Shown piece after piece: positions 9,755-18,749 of a DNA stretch of 64,000 nucleotides; position 1 is the stretch's first letter; every line of letters begins with the position of its first letter. The DNA is taken from positions 186,001 through 250,000 of the forward strand of contig NZ_JNYD01000012.1 in NCBI RefSeq assembly GCF_000717175.1, read 5' to 3'. Source of the DNA: Pseudonocardia autotrophica (lineage in GTDB: Bacteria; Actinomycetota; Actinomycetes; Mycobacteriales; Pseudonocardiaceae). Made by a program: the position numbers and the translations under genes. Under the pieces are notes generated by a model. The model was not told the DNA's origin, made no database searches, and saw only the letters and a program-made list of their open reading frames with translations.

Positions 9755-11200
9755 CTACGACTGCCGCTGGGGCACCCCGGTCAGGTCGAGGGCGAACCGG
9801 CCGACCGTGCCCGCGAGGGCGTCGACGTTGCGGTCCAGCGCCGTGCGGTCGACGTTGGCCGTGGTGTCGCAGGCCTGGTGGTAGCAGGCGTCGTACGGAC
9901 GGTCCGCCTGGCCGCCCCACTGCTGGGCCTGCTGCGCCGACTTGCGCTCCTCGGCCCCGGTGAACAGGCCGCCCGAGGGGATGCCGGCGGCGATGAACGG
10001 GCCGTAGTCGGAGCGGCCGTCGAAGTCGGTGCCCGACCCCTGCACGCCCAGGGCCGAGAGCTGCTCGAGCAGCACCTGCTCCACGGCCGCCGAGCCCTCG
10101 GGGCCCGGGCCGGCGCCCTGCTTGTCCGAGTCGTCGCCGTCGTAGACGAGGTAGCCGGCGTTCGGCGAGCCGACCATGTCCAGGTTCACGTACAGCGCGA
10201 TCTTCTGCCGGTCGGCGGGAGCGAGCCCCTCGACGTACCGGGTGGAGCCGACCAGCCCGAGCTCCTCGGCGCCCCACCAGGCGAAGCGGACGGCGTTGGC
10301 CACCGGCGGCGTCGGGCCGAGCGCGGTCGCGAGCTCCAGCAGCGAGGCCGTGCCGGTGCCGTTGTCGTTGATCCCCGGCCCCTCCGGCACCGAGTCGAGG
10401 TGCGCCCCGGCCATCACGACCCGGTTCGGGTCGCCGGTCGTGGTCTGCGTGATCACGTTGCGACTCACGGTGTCCCGCGTGGTGGTGGTCAGCAGCAGGG
10501 TGACCGGCGTGCCGCCCTTCGTCGCGAGGTCGGCGCCCGCGGACGCGGTCACACCCGTGGTCGGCACGGTCTCGGTGGACTCGCCCAGCGTGCCGTCGAG
10601 CCGCTCGTTCTCGGTGTTGACCACGACCAGCCCCGCGGCGCCCGCCCTCTTCGCGTTCTCGGACTTGGCGCCGAAGGGGCAGGTGCCGCGCTTGACCAGC
10701 GCGATCGCCCCGGCGGGCATGCCCGCGAAGTCCTCGGCCTCGCAGCCGGAGGTGGCGTCTTGGGCGACGACGTGCAGCGGCGCGGTCAGCCCGCCCGCCG
10801 GGGTGGAGGGGGAGAAGCTCATGACGGTGGACTCGACGGTGCGGCCCTCGACGGTCAGCCGCTGGTCCTGCACGGAGAAGGCGCGGACGTCGAAGGTCGG
10901 GGTGTCCACGGTGAACCCCGCGTCGCGCAGCGTCCGGGCCACGTAGTCCACGCTGGCGTCGTAGCCGGGGGTGCCGAGGGCGCGGTTGCCGCCGTTCGCG
11001 TCGGCGATCTGCTGCAGCCGTTCCAGGTGGGCGAAGGCGCCGTCGCCGCTCACGGTGGACATGAGCCGGGCGGGCAGGCCCGGATCGGGCGCCACCGCCG
11101 TTGCCGACGGTGGTGCGGGTGCGGTGGGCGCCGCGGAACACCCCGCGAGCACGAGCGCCGCGAGCCCGGCCACCGTCGCCGCCAGTCGTCGTCCCCGCAT
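9755..11200 (-). CDS. M28 family metallo-aminopeptidase lipoprotein with PA domain
   Basis: 481 aa from the ATG at 11200, which has a GAGGGGGA ribosome binding site; a longer frame exists but adds no signal sequence. A lipoprotein signal is evident (VLAGC lipobox at about residue 20). A PA-type insert lies in the middle (about 120-230). The M28 zinc site follows: GAHLDSVPEGPGINDNGTG (first ligands His and Asp), WWGAEELGL (general base and metal ligand Glu), NLDMVGS and a distal His near the C-terminus (YHQACDT). It is probably an extracytoplasmic aminopeptidase of the LpqL/Streptomyces aminopeptidase type. It is paralogous to the next gene and convergent with imuB. Confidence 0.9.
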   Translation of the reverse strand: MRGRRLAATVAGLAALVLAGCSAAPTAPAPPSATAVAPDPGLPARLMSTVSGDGAFAHLERLQQIADANGGNRALGTPGYDASVDYVARTLRDAGFTVDTPTFDVRAFSVQDQRLTVEGRTVESTVMSFSPSTPAGGLTAPLHVVAQDATSGCEAEDFAGMPAGAIALVKRGTCPFGAKSENAKRAGAAGLVVVNTENERLDGTLGESTETVPTTGVTASAGADLATKGGTPVTLLLTTTTRDTVSRNVITQTTTGDPNRVVMAGAHLDSVPEGPGINDNGTGTASLLELATALGPTPPVANAVRFAWWGAEELGLVGSTRYVEGLAPADRQKIALYVNLDMVGSPNAGYLVYDGDDSDKQGAGPGPEGSAAVEQVLLEQLSALGVQGSGTDFDGRSDYGPFIAAGIPSGGLFTGAEERKSAQQAQQWGGQADRPYDACYHQACDTTANVDRTALDRNVDALAGTVGRFALDLTGVPQRQS

Positions 11201-11534
11201 GGCTCCCCCTCCGTCACCGTGTCGTCGCACAGTGTCCGGCATGGGTGGGGTGCGCGCCGATCACCCCGATCGGGTGGGTCGCCCGGAGCGGTCGGGGTCC
11301 ACGGGTGCCGCACGGGCGCAGCACAGGTGTTTCTCAGGTGGTGGGAGTGGACTGATCACAGCATCACGGACGTCGTCGGAGCTGGTGACGGAGCCCCGAC
11401 GACCGCCGGACGCGTGCGACCGGACGCTGGGGAGCCCCCGGTACCGCGCCGCCGGCAGGCCCGGATGACGCCGGTCGGGGGCTGGGGAGCGGCCCGGCCG
11501 GCGTCGTCCGGCGGACGACCGGGGTGGGCGTCGA
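11201..11534. other. Intergenic region between the two peptidase genes
   Basis: No gene is supported over these 334 bp. An 8-bp inverted repeat (AGCCCCCG 11433-11440, CGGGGGCT 11476-11483) with a structured loop lies 52 bp beyond the stop of the reverse-strand gene that ends at 11535, and may be its terminator. The promoter of the 9755-11200 gene should lie near 11220-11330, but I see no convincing -35/-10 pair. Confidence 0.45.
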
Positions 11535-12512
11535 TCACGTGGTGGAGGTCGCGAGGCTCCCGAGGGTGCCCGCGGCGGCGTCGCCGAAGCGGTCCAGGGC
11601 GACGCGGTCGACGTTGGTGAGGGTGTCGCAGGCCGTGTGGTAGCAGCCGTCGAACACCTGGCCCGCGGTACCGCCCCACTTCGCGGCCTGGTCGGGGGTC
11701 TTGACCTGCTCGTCGCCCGCCAGCAGGCCCGCGCTCGGGATGCCGGCCTTCACGAAGGCCGCGTAGTCCGACCCGTCGTCGAACTCCAGGGTGTCCGGCG
11801 CGGCCCCCAGCCCCGTCAGCCGGGCCACGAGGTCACGGCTGGCCGGCTCGTCGCCCTGCACGAAGTAGCCCGCGTTCGGCGAGGCCGTCATGTCGAGGTT
11901 GAGGTAGAGCGCGATCGCGCGGCGGTCGGCCGCGGACAGCGAGTCGACGTACCCCTGCGAGCCCTCGAAGTCGCGCTCCTCGGCGCCCCAGAACGCGAAG
12001 CGGACGGCGCGGCCCACCGGCGGCGAGCCGCCCATCTTCGTGGCGATCTCCAGCAGGTTCGCCACCCCGGTGCCGTTGTCGTTGATGCCGGGGCCGTCGC
12101 GCACCGAGTCCAGGTGGGCACCGGCGAGGACGACCTGGCCGGGATCCCCGGTGCGGGTCTGCGCGATCACGTTGCGGTGCTGCGCGTCCCGGAAGGTGAA
12201 CGTCGGGGTGGTGACGTCGAAGCCGGCCCCGCGCAGCACCTCGGCGACGTGGTCGACGGCCGCGTCGTAGCCCGGGCGCCCGGTGGCCCGGTTGCCGCCG
12301 TGGGCGTCGGCGATCCGCTGCAGCTCGCCGAGCTGGGCATACGCTCCGTCGCCGCTGACCTCGGCCACGAGCCCGTCCGCGAAGGCGGACGGCACGGGCG
12401 ACGGCGACGGGGGCGTGGCGGCGGAACAGGCCACCGCGAGTCCCGCGAGCAGGGCGGCGAGGCCGGTGCGCACGATCCTGGTGTGTGGCGCCCGGTGGCG
12501 GTGGTCGACCAT
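11535..12512 (-). CDS. M28 family metallopeptidase lipoprotein, short form
   Basis: 325 aa. The lipoprotein signal ends with lipobox LAVAC. The M28 catalytic block is closely similar to the neighbour at 9755-11200: GAHLDSVRDGPGINDNGTG, FWGAEERDFEGS, NLDMTASPN and YHTACDT. The PA-type insert between the N-terminal helical segment and the catalytic core is absent, explaining the ~155-residue shorter length. The pair looks like an old tandem duplication with domain loss. It is transcribed divergently from the MerR gene across a 121-bp gap. Confidence 0.9.
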   Translation of the reverse strand: MVDHRHRAPHTRIVRTGLAALLAGLAVACSAATPPSPSPVPSAFADGLVAEVSGDGAYAQLGELQRIADAHGGNRATGRPGYDAAVDHVAEVLRGAGFDVTTPTFTFRDAQHRNVIAQTRTGDPGQVVLAGAHLDSVRDGPGINDNGTGVANLLEIATKMGGSPPVGRAVRFAFWGAEERDFEGSQGYVDSLSAADRRAIALYLNLDMTASPNAGYFVQGDEPASRDLVARLTGLGAAPDTLEFDDGSDYAAFVKAGIPSAGLLAGDEQVKTPDQAAKWGGTAGQVFDGCYHTACDTLTNVDRVALDRFGDAAAGTLGSLATSTT

Positions 12513-12565
12513 GAGCCTCCGATCGACGGTCCCTCACCCGGATCATGGGGACCGGACGGTGATCC

Positions 12566-12584
12566 CGCCACTCGAATAGTGGCG
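12566..12584. promoter_or_regulatory. Dyad in the MerR/peptidase divergent promoter region
   Basis: CGCCACT (12566-12572) and AGTGGCG (12578-12584) form a perfect 7-bp dyad around a 5-bp centre. It sits between the divergent peptidase and MerR genes, where a MerR-family autoregulatory operator would be expected. Confidence 0.45.
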
Positions 12585-12633
12585 TTCACGTCGGCGGCAA
12601 GGTCTAGCGTCGCCGGCGGGAGGGGGACGGACG

Positions 12634-13029
12634 ATGCGGATCGGCGAGCTGGCGGAGCGGGCCGGGGTGAGCCCCCGGGCGTTGCGGCACTACGAGGAGC
12701 TCGGGCTGCTGCCTGCGCGACGGCGGGCGAACGGCTACCGCACCTACGGCGAGGAGGACCTGCGGGCGCTCGCCGAGATCCGCGCGTTGGTCGGGCTGGG
12801 CCTGTCCCTGGAGGAGACGCGGCCCTTCGTCGAGTGCCTCCGCGCGGGCCACCCGAGTGGCGCGAGCTGCGCCGACTCGATCGCGGTGTACCGGCTGAAG
12901 CTCGCCGAGGTCGACGCGTCCCTGGCCCGGCTCGGTGCGGTGCGCGCCGAGCTCGAGGCGCAGCTGCGGTCCGCGCTGCGCGAGCGGGCACCGGTACCCC
13001 GGTGTGAACTGTCCGTGGAGGAACCGTGA
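12634..13029 (+). CDS. MerR family transcriptional regulator
   Basis: 131 aa, ATG preceded by GGGAGGGGGA. The winged-helix DNA-binding domain is at the N-terminus (RIGELAERAGVSPRALRHYE, RANGYRTYGEEDL), followed by a coiled dimerisation helix near residues 85-115. The effector-binding tail is short, and a pair of Cys (in SGASCAD and PRCEL) might serve in thiol sensing, though no classical metal-binding set is seen. The stop overlaps the thioredoxin start by 4 bp (GTGA), so the regulator and thioredoxin form one operon, suggesting redox-linked control. Confidence 0.9.
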   Translation: MRIGELAERAGVSPRALRHYEELGLLPARRRANGYRTYGEEDLRALAEIRALVGLGLSLEETRPFVECLRAGHPSGASCADSIAVYRLKLAEVDASLARLGAVRAELEAQLRSALRERAPVPRCELSVEEP

Positions 13030-13373
13030 TCGAGATCGTCACCGACGAGACCTTCGAGGCCCGGGTGCTGCGCGCGCCGGGGCCGGTGCTGGTCGACTTC
13101 ACCGCGACCTGGTGCCCGCCCTGCCGGATGATCAAGCCCGTGCTGGCCGAGCTCGCGGTCGAGCTGGCGGGGCGGCTGGAGGTCGTCGCGCTCGACGTCG
13201 ACGACTCCCCGAAGGCCGCGGCCGCGGCCGGGGTGATGGGCATGCCGACGCTGAGCCTGTACGTCGACGGGCGGGTGGTCACGCAGGTCGTCGGGGCGCG
13301 GCCGAAGGCGGCGGTGCGGGCGGCGGTGGAGCCGTTCCTGCCTGTGGACAACTCCGTCGCGACGGCCCGTTAG
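13026..13373 (+). CDS. Thioredoxin
   Basis: 115 aa from a GTG that overlaps the MerR stop. The thioredoxin fold has the active site WCPPC (about residues 29-33) in VDFTATWCPPCRMIKP and the cis-Pro in MGMPTLSLYVDG. The active site is WCPPC rather than the classical WCGPC, which in other thioredoxins shifts redox potential. No signal peptide is present, so it is cytosolic. Its TAG stop lies inside the LexA box that precedes dnaE2. Confidence 0.93.
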   Translation: MIEIVTDETFEARVLRAPGPVLVDFTATWCPPCRMIKPVLAELAVELAGRLEVVALDVDDSPKAAAAAGVMGMPTLSLYVDGRVVTQVVGARPKAAVRAAVEPFLPVDNSVATAR

Positions 13374-13386
13374 AACGGATGTTCGA
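13371..13386. promoter_or_regulatory. LexA (SOS) box upstream of dnaE2
   Basis: TAGAAC-GGAT-GTTCGA matches the actinobacterial SOS box at 11 of 12 defined positions (A instead of C at position 2). It overlaps the stop codon of the thioredoxin gene and lies 14 bp before the dnaE2 ATG, so LexA bound here would sit on the promoter. Confidence 0.8.
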
Positions 13387-13400
13387 GTACGCTCCGGGGC

Positions 13401-16400
13401 ATGGGATGGAGCAACCCGGACGTCACCTGGCGGGAGCTGGAGGCCGCGCTGTCGGGCCGCGTCGGCTCGAGCCTGCGCGGCGGCCCGGAGGCCGACGGCG
13501 GCGACTCGCCGGCGTGGTCGCGCAAGCGTGAGCCGTACGAACCGCCGCCCGCGCACGCGGGTCCGGTGGAGGAGACCGTCCCGTACGCGGAGCTGCACTG
13601 CCACTCCAACTTCAGCTTCCTCGACGGGGCGAGCCATCCCGAAGAGCTGGTCGAGCGGGCCCACGAGCTCGGCCTCGAGGCGATCGCGCTCACCGACCAC
13701 GACGGGATGTACGGCGTGGTCCGCTTCGCCGAGGCCGCGCGCGAGCTGGGCGTGCGCACGGTCTTCGGCGCCGAGCTGAGCCTCGGGCTGCCCGCTCCGC
13801 AGAACGGTGTGCCGGACCCGGAGGGCAGCCACCTGCTGCTGCTCGCGCGCGGCCCGGAGGGCTACGGGGCGCTGTGCCGCACGATCAGCGCCGCGCAGCT
13901 GCGCGGGGCGGAGAAGGGCCGCCCGGTGTACGACCCGGTGGAGGTCGTCGAGGACACCCGCGGCCGGGTCGTCGCGCTCACCGGGTGCCGCAAGGGCACG
14001 GTCCAGCAGGCGCTGCGGGCGGGTGGGCCCGCAGCGGCCGCGGAGGCGCTGCGCGGGCTGGTCGAGCGGTTCGGCCGGGAGAACGTGGCCGTCGAGCTCA
14101 CCCACCAGGGCCTGCCCACCGACACCGAGCGCAACGACCTGCTGGCCGGGCTGGCGGCCGAGGCCGGCGTCCCGACCGTGGCCACCACCGGGGCGCACTA
14201 CGCCACGGCCGACCGGTTCCCGCTGGCGTCGGCGTTGGCGGCGGTCCGCGCCCGGCGCAGCCTCGACGAGGCGGACCCCTGGCTGCCCGCCGCCGGCGGG
14301 GCGCACCTGCGCGGCGGCGCGGCCATGGCGGCCCGGTTCGAGCGGCGGTACCCGGGCGCGGTGGGCCGGGCGGCGGAGCTGGGCCGGGAGCTGGCCTTCG
14401 AGCTGCAGCTGGTGGCACCGGACCTGCCGCCCTTCGACGTGCCGCCGGGGGAGACGGAGGCGACCTGGCTGCGCGCGCTGACCTGGCAGGGCGTCGCGAA
14501 GCGGTACGGCAGCCGCGCGGAGAACCGGTTCGCCGCGGACATGGTGGCGCACGAGCTGGCGATCATCGAGGCCAAGAACTTCCCGGGCTACTTCCTGATC
14601 GTGGCCGACATCGTGGCCTTCTGCCGGCGGGCCGGGATCCTCTGCCAGGGCCGGGGCTCGGCCGCGAACTCCGCGGTCTGCTACGCGCTGGGCATCACCA
14701 ACGTCGACGCGGTGCGCCACGGCCTGCTCTTCGAGCGGTTCCTCTCCCCGGACCGGGACGGCTACCCGGACATCGACCTCGACATCGAGTCGGGCCGGCG
14801 CGAGGAGGTGATCCAGTACGTCTACCAGCGGTACGCGCGCACGCACGCGGCCCAGGTGGCCAACGTGATCACCTACCGGCCGCGGTCGGCGGTGCGGGAC
14901 ATGGCGAAGGCGCTGGGCTTCTCGCCCGGCCAGCAGGACGCGTGGAGCAAGCGGATCGAGCGCTGGACGGGGCTGGACACCGAGACCGTCCCGGAGGACC
15001 TGCCCGTGCCGGTGCTGGCCCTGGCCGACCAGCTGCTCGGCTTCCCGCGGCACCTCGGGATCCACTCCGGCGGCATGGTGATCTGTGACCGGCCGGTGTC
15101 CGAGGTCGTGCCGGTGGAGTGGGCGCGGATGGAGGACCGGACCGTCGTCCAGTGGGACAAGGACGACTGCGCGGCCGCCGGGCTGGTCAAGTTCGACCTG
15201 CTCGGGCTGGGGATGCTCACCGCGCTGCACCTGATGATGGACCTGGTCGAGGAGCACGAGGGGTACGAGGTCGAGCTGCACGAGCTCGGGGAGAGCGACC
15301 CGGCGGTGTACGAGATGCTGCAGCGGGCCGACTCGGTGGGCGTGTTCCAGGTCGAGTCCCGGGCGCAGATGGCCACACTGCCCCGGCTCAAGCCGCGCGA
15401 GTTCTACGACCTGGTCGTCGAGGTGGCGCTGATCCGGCCCGGGCCGATCCAGGGCGGCTCGGTGCACCCGTACATCCGGCGGCGCAACGGGCTCGAGGAG
15501 TGGGAGTACGACCACCCGCTGCTGGCGGGCGCGCTGGAGAAGACCCTCGGCGTGCCGCTGTTCCAGGAGCAGCTCATGCAGATCGCGGTCGACGTGGCGG
15601 GCTTCTCCGCCGCCGACGCGGACGAGCTGCGCCGCGCCATGGGGTCCAAGCGCTCCACGGAGAAGATGGAGCGGCTGCGGGAGCGGTTCTTCGCGGGGAT
15701 GGCGACCCGGGGGATCCCGGACGACGTCGCGGAGACGATCTTCCGGAAGATGCTGGCCTTCTCCAACTTCGGTTTCCCGGAGAGCCACTCGATCAGCTTC
15801 GCGTCGCTGGTCTACTACAGTTCCTGGTTCAAGCTCTACCACCCGGCGGCCTTCTGTGCGGCGCTGCTGAACTCCCAGCCGATGGGCTTCTACTCCCCGC
15901 AGTCACTGGTCGCCGACGCCCGGCGGCACGGGGTCCGGGTCCGCGGGCCGGACGTCAACGTCGGCGGCGCCGCCGCGATCCTCGAGCCGGACGAGGAGAG
16001 CGCCGGGGGGCGGGCGATCCGCACCGGGCTGCGCGAGATCCGCACGGTCGGCACCGAGCTCGCCGAGGAGATCGAGGCCGAACGGGAGCGCGGGGGCCCG
16101 TACCGGGACCTCGCCGACCTGGCCCGCCGGGTGCGGCTCACCGGGCCGCAGGCGGAGGCGCTGGCCACCGCGGGGGCGTTCGGCTGCTTCGGGATCGAGC
16201 GGCGGGCCGCGCTGTGGGCGGCCGGTGTGGTCGCGGCGGTGCGGCCGGAGCACCTGCCGGGCAGCGCGGTCGGGCTGGCGGCGCCCGCGCTGCCGGGGAT
16301 GACGGAGGTGGAGGAGACCGTGGCGGACGTCTGGGCCACGGGGGTCTCGCCGGACAGCCATCCGCTGCAGCACCTGCGCACGGAGCTCGAGGGGCTGGGC

Positions 16401-16772
16401 GCGGTCCGGATCGACCGGCTGGACGAGGTGGCGCGGAGGGCGGGCGCCGGGGAACGGGCGGACCTGGGCGATCCGTTCGACCCGGACAACCCCCCGCCGC
16501 GGGTGCTGGTCGGCGGCCTGGTCACGCACCGGCAGCGGCCGGCGACGGCCCGCGGGGTCACGTTCGTGAACCTGGAGGACGAGAGCGGGATGCTCAACGT
16601 CACCTGCTCGGAGGGGCTGTGGGCGCGCTACCGCACGGTCGCGCTGGGCAGCGCGGCGTTGCTGGTCCGCGGCCGGCTGGAGCGGAGCCCCGAGGGCGTG
16701 CTCAACCTGGTCGCGGACCGGTTGCAGCGGTTGCCGCTGAAGGTGGCGGTGAAGTCGCGGGACTTCCGGTGA
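13401..16772 (+). CDS. dnaE2: Error-prone DNA polymerase III alpha subunit DnaE2
   Basis: 1123 aa, slightly longer than usual (~1080) owing to an N-terminal extension of about 60 residues. A PHP domain starts with LHCHSNFSFLDGASHPEEL. The polymerase core carries the catalytic acidic motif YPDIDLDIESG near residue 455. The C-terminal OB fold (GGLVTHRQRP, FVNLEDESGMLNV) is present, and the protein ends LPLKVAVKSRDF as is typical of DnaE2. It is the polymerase of the ImuA'/ImuB/DnaE2 mutasome, carrying out damage-induced mutagenesis. The start is near a LexA box; imuA'-imuB are ~3.8 kb upstream rather than in one operon. Confidence 0.96.
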   Translation: MGWSNPDVTWRELEAALSGRVGSSLRGGPEADGGDSPAWSRKREPYEPPPAHAGPVEETVPYAELHCHSNFSFLDGASHPEELVERAHELGLEAIALTDHDGMYGVVRFAEAARELGVRTVFGAELSLGLPAPQNGVPDPEGSHLLLLARGPEGYGALCRTISAAQLRGAEKGRPVYDPVEVVEDTRGRVVALTGCRKGTVQQALRAGGPAAAAEALRGLVERFGRENVAVELTHQGLPTDTERNDLLAGLAAEAGVPTVATTGAHYATADRFPLASALAAVRARRSLDEADPWLPAAGGAHLRGGAAMAARFERRYPGAVGRAAELGRELAFELQLVAPDLPPFDVPPGETEATWLRALTWQGVAKRYGSRAENRFAADMVAHELAIIEAKNFPGYFLIVADIVAFCRRAGILCQGRGSAANSAVCYALGITNVDAVRHGLLFERFLSPDRDGYPDIDLDIESGRREEVIQYVYQRYARTHAAQVANVITYRPRSAVRDMAKALGFSPGQQDAWSKRIERWTGLDTETVPEDLPVPVLALADQLLGFPRHLGIHSGGMVICDRPVSEVVPVEWARMEDRTVVQWDKDDCAAAGLVKFDLLGLGMLTALHLMMDLVEEHEGYEVELHELGESDPAVYEMLQRADSVGVFQVESRAQMATLPRLKPREFYDLVVEVALIRPGPIQGGSVHPYIRRRNGLEEWEYDHPLLAGALEKTLGVPLFQEQLMQIAVDVAGFSAADADELRRAMGSKRSTEKMERLRERFFAGMATRGIPDDVAETIFRKMLAFSNFGFPESHSISFASLVYYSSWFKLYHPAAFCAALLNSQPMGFYSPQSLVADARRHGVRVRGPDVNVGGAAAILEPDEESAGGRAIRTGLREIRTVGTELAEEIEAERERGGPYRDLADLARRVRLTGPQAEALATAGAFGCFGIERRAALWAAGVVAAVRPEHLPGSAVGLAAPALPGMTEVEETVADVWATGVSPDSHPLQHLRTELEGLGAVRIDRLDEVARRAGAGERADLGDPFDPDNPPPRVLVGGLVTHRQRPATARGVTFVNLEDESGMLNVTCSEGLWARYRTVALGSAALLVRGRLERSPEGVLNLVADRLQRLPLKVAVKSRDFR

Positions 16773-16822
16773 GCGGCCCCACCGGAAGCCCCACGAGGTC
16801 TCGGAGTCGGCGGTGCAGCGGG

Positions 16823-17479
16823 TCAGCGCACCAGCGGCGCGCCCATCGGCCGGGCGCGTCCGCCCAGCTCCTGCGTCATGCCGTCGACGAAGATGTACAC
16901 GGCGGTGAGGCAGAACAGCGCCGCGGTGATCCCGGCGATGGTGAGCAGGCCGGTCGAGCCGTTCAGCGTGGCCGTGAGCACCAGCGCCACCGTGATCGTG
17001 ACCAGCGCGAACAGGGTGGTGAAAGCCAGCGGCAGACGCAGCGTGGCCAGGGTGAGCACCGCGAACACCGCGAGCCAGGCGATGAGGAAGGTCCCCTGCG
17101 CGGCGGCGGCGTTCTCCGCCGGGATCTTCAGCCAGTCGTTGACCAGCGAGAGCACGAGGTAGCCGTAGCTCAGCCAGAAGGTCGCGAACACCGTGAAGAT
17201 CGCGCCGACCGCGCCCTGCCCGATCCGGATCGCCCACACGCCGGCGACCAGGAGGCCCAGGACGGAGACCAGGAGCGTCATCGGGACGAGGGTGCCCACG
17301 GCGGCCGCGGGCAGGTACCCGAACAGGTACAGCGTCAGGCCGATCCCGCCGACGAGGAAGGCGGGAAGCCCGAGCAGGGCGGGGTTGCCGGTCGGTGCGG
17401 GCGGGGCGGCGGGCGCCGCGGGGCCGGCGGCGCCCGCCGGGTCGAGGGCGGGTTCGGACAGTCCGTGCTCAGTGCTCAT
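16823..17479 (-). CDS. Acetate uptake transporter family protein (SatP/YaaH/GPR1)
   Basis: 218 aa from the ATG at 17479, with GGAG 7 nt upstream. Six hydrophobic segments follow an Ala/Pro-rich N-terminus. The family signature at the start of helix 1 is present as NPALLGL (NPAPLGL in E. coli SatP). A cytoplasmic tail ends in GGRARPMGAPLV. Family members move acetate or succinate with protons across the cytoplasmic membrane. A close paralogue is encoded at 17866-18510 on the same strand, so this is a tandem pair. Confidence 0.88.
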   Translation of the reverse strand: MSTEHGLSEPALDPAGAAGPAAPAAPPAPTGNPALLGLPAFLVGGIGLTLYLFGYLPAAAVGTLVPMTLLVSVLGLLVAGVWAIRIGQGAVGAIFTVFATFWLSYGYLVLSLVNDWLKIPAENAAAAQGTFLIAWLAVFAVLTLATLRLPLAFTTLFALVTITVALVLTATLNGSTGLLTIAGITAALFCLTAVYIFVDGMTQELGGRARPMGAPLVR

Positions 17480-17865
17480 GTCACGCTCCAGACTGGTGGG
17501 CATCCGGGAGCGGAGCGTCCAGGGCGCGGGCGAGGAGTGTGCTCCGTCACACACATTCACGTCCACATCGGTCCAGTGTGGTTTCTCAATCTGACACAGC
17601 AGGCCTCTGACCTGGGGGGAGTCGCGCGAACAGGCGAGTATGGACACGGCGCGGACACGGCCGGGACACGGTCCGGACACGGGCGGCGCGGGATCACTAC
17701 TCAAAGGACGCGCGAGACGGCGTCGCGGGAACGGAGATCGCGGGGTCGATCCAGCGGTTGTGCATGCGCCGAGGAGACGGGGCGGGAACGAGCGGGGCCC
17801 GGACGCCTCGGGGCGAGACGTCCGGGCCCGGTCGCGCGACGGTGCGGCGAGGCGCAGCGCCTGCG
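17480..17865. other. Intergenic region between the two SatP paralogues
   Basis: No gene is supported. Two short dyads lie upstream of the 17479 start: 17537-17552 (GTGTG/CACAC) and 17563-17581 (CCACA/TGTGG). The first contains TGTG-N8-CACA and resembles, at 8 of 10 positions, the Crp/GlxR consensus TGTGA-N6-TCACA; Crp-type control of acetate uptake would be plausible. Around 17647-17680 there is a short run of CGGACACGG-like repeats. Confidence 0.35.
17795..17829 (-). terminator. Terminator after the second SatP-like gene
   Basis: A perfect 11-bp stem, GGGCCCGGACG (17795-17805) with CGTCCGGGCCC (17819-17829), lies 37 bp beyond the stop of the reverse-strand gene ending at 17866. Confidence 0.65.
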
Positions 17866-18510
17866 TCACTTCACCAGCGCGTTGCCCATCGGCATCGGAC
17901 GACCGCCCAGGTCCTGGGTGAAGCCGTCGAACAGGATGTAGGCGAAGATCGCGCAGAAGACCAGGGTGGTGATCCCGGCGATCGGGAAGAGACCGGTGTT
18001 GCCGGTGCTCACGCCCAGGAACGCGAGCACGAAGGTGATGTCCACGAACACGAAGCCCGCGGTGAAGGCCAGCGGCAGGCGCAGCGTCGCCAACGTGAGC
18101 AGGAGGAACACCAGGGTGAAGGACAGCAGGTAGGTCCGCTGCACGCTCGCCACGGAGGCGGCGTCGGTCACGCCCCACCAGCCGCTGGTGAGCCCGGTGA
18201 GCAGCAGCCCGAAGCTGAGCCAGAAGGCGGAGAACACGCCGAAGATCGCGGACACCGCGTTGGCGGCCACCCGGGCCGCCCACACCGAGGCGATCAGCAG
18301 GAAGAGCCCGGCGGAGAGCGAGACGATCGGGATCATGCCGCCCGGCAGGGTGGCGGTGTCCAGGTACCCGAGGAACCAGAGGCCCAGGGTGACCCCGGAG
18401 GGCAGGAAGGTGATCAGGCCCAGCAGGGCCGGGTTGGGCGCCGGGGCGGCGGCCGCCTGCGGCTCGGCAGCGGCATGCGCCCCCGCCTGCACGTCGCTTT
18501 CCACGCTCAT
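17866..18510 (-). CDS. Acetate uptake transporter family protein (SatP/YaaH/GPR1), second copy
   Basis: 214 aa from the ATG at 18510 with GAGGAG ribosome binding site. It has six membrane segments, the signature PNPALLGL near residue 28, and a C-terminal GGRPMPMGNALVK that matches the family tail. It is clearly paralogous to 16823-17479 but diverged in helices 3 and 4. Proton-coupled monocarboxylate uptake is the expected role; the substrate cannot be told from sequence. A strong terminator separates it from the downstream paralogue, so the two are probably transcribed independently. Confidence 0.88.
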   Translation of the reverse strand: MSVESDVQAGAHAAAEPQAAAAPAPNPALLGLITFLPSGVTLGLWFLGYLDTATLPGGMIPIVSLSAGLFLLIASVWAARVAANAVSAIFGVFSAFWLSFGLLLTGLTSGWWGVTDAASVASVQRTYLLSFTLVFLLLTLATLRLPLAFTAGFVFVDITFVLAFLGVSTGNTGLFPIAGITTLVFCAIFAYILFDGFTQDLGGRPMPMGNALVK

Positions 18511-18749
18511 GAAGTGCTCCTCGTCGAGTGGGCCGGCAGGGGAGTCCGTGGACGCCGGCGGTGCGATTGTGCGCGGGGTCACAGCGGCGGCGGACCCTCC
18601 GAAAGAACGGATCACGACCTCGACTTTCGCGACGCAACGCGGGGACGAGCAGGTCAGCTGACCGTCGGGGCGGGTCACGAAGGGGTGACGCGGGTTGCGC
18701 ACCGGCCGGGTTGGACCCGGCGTGGGCGGCCTCTGGGAGGATGGCGGAC

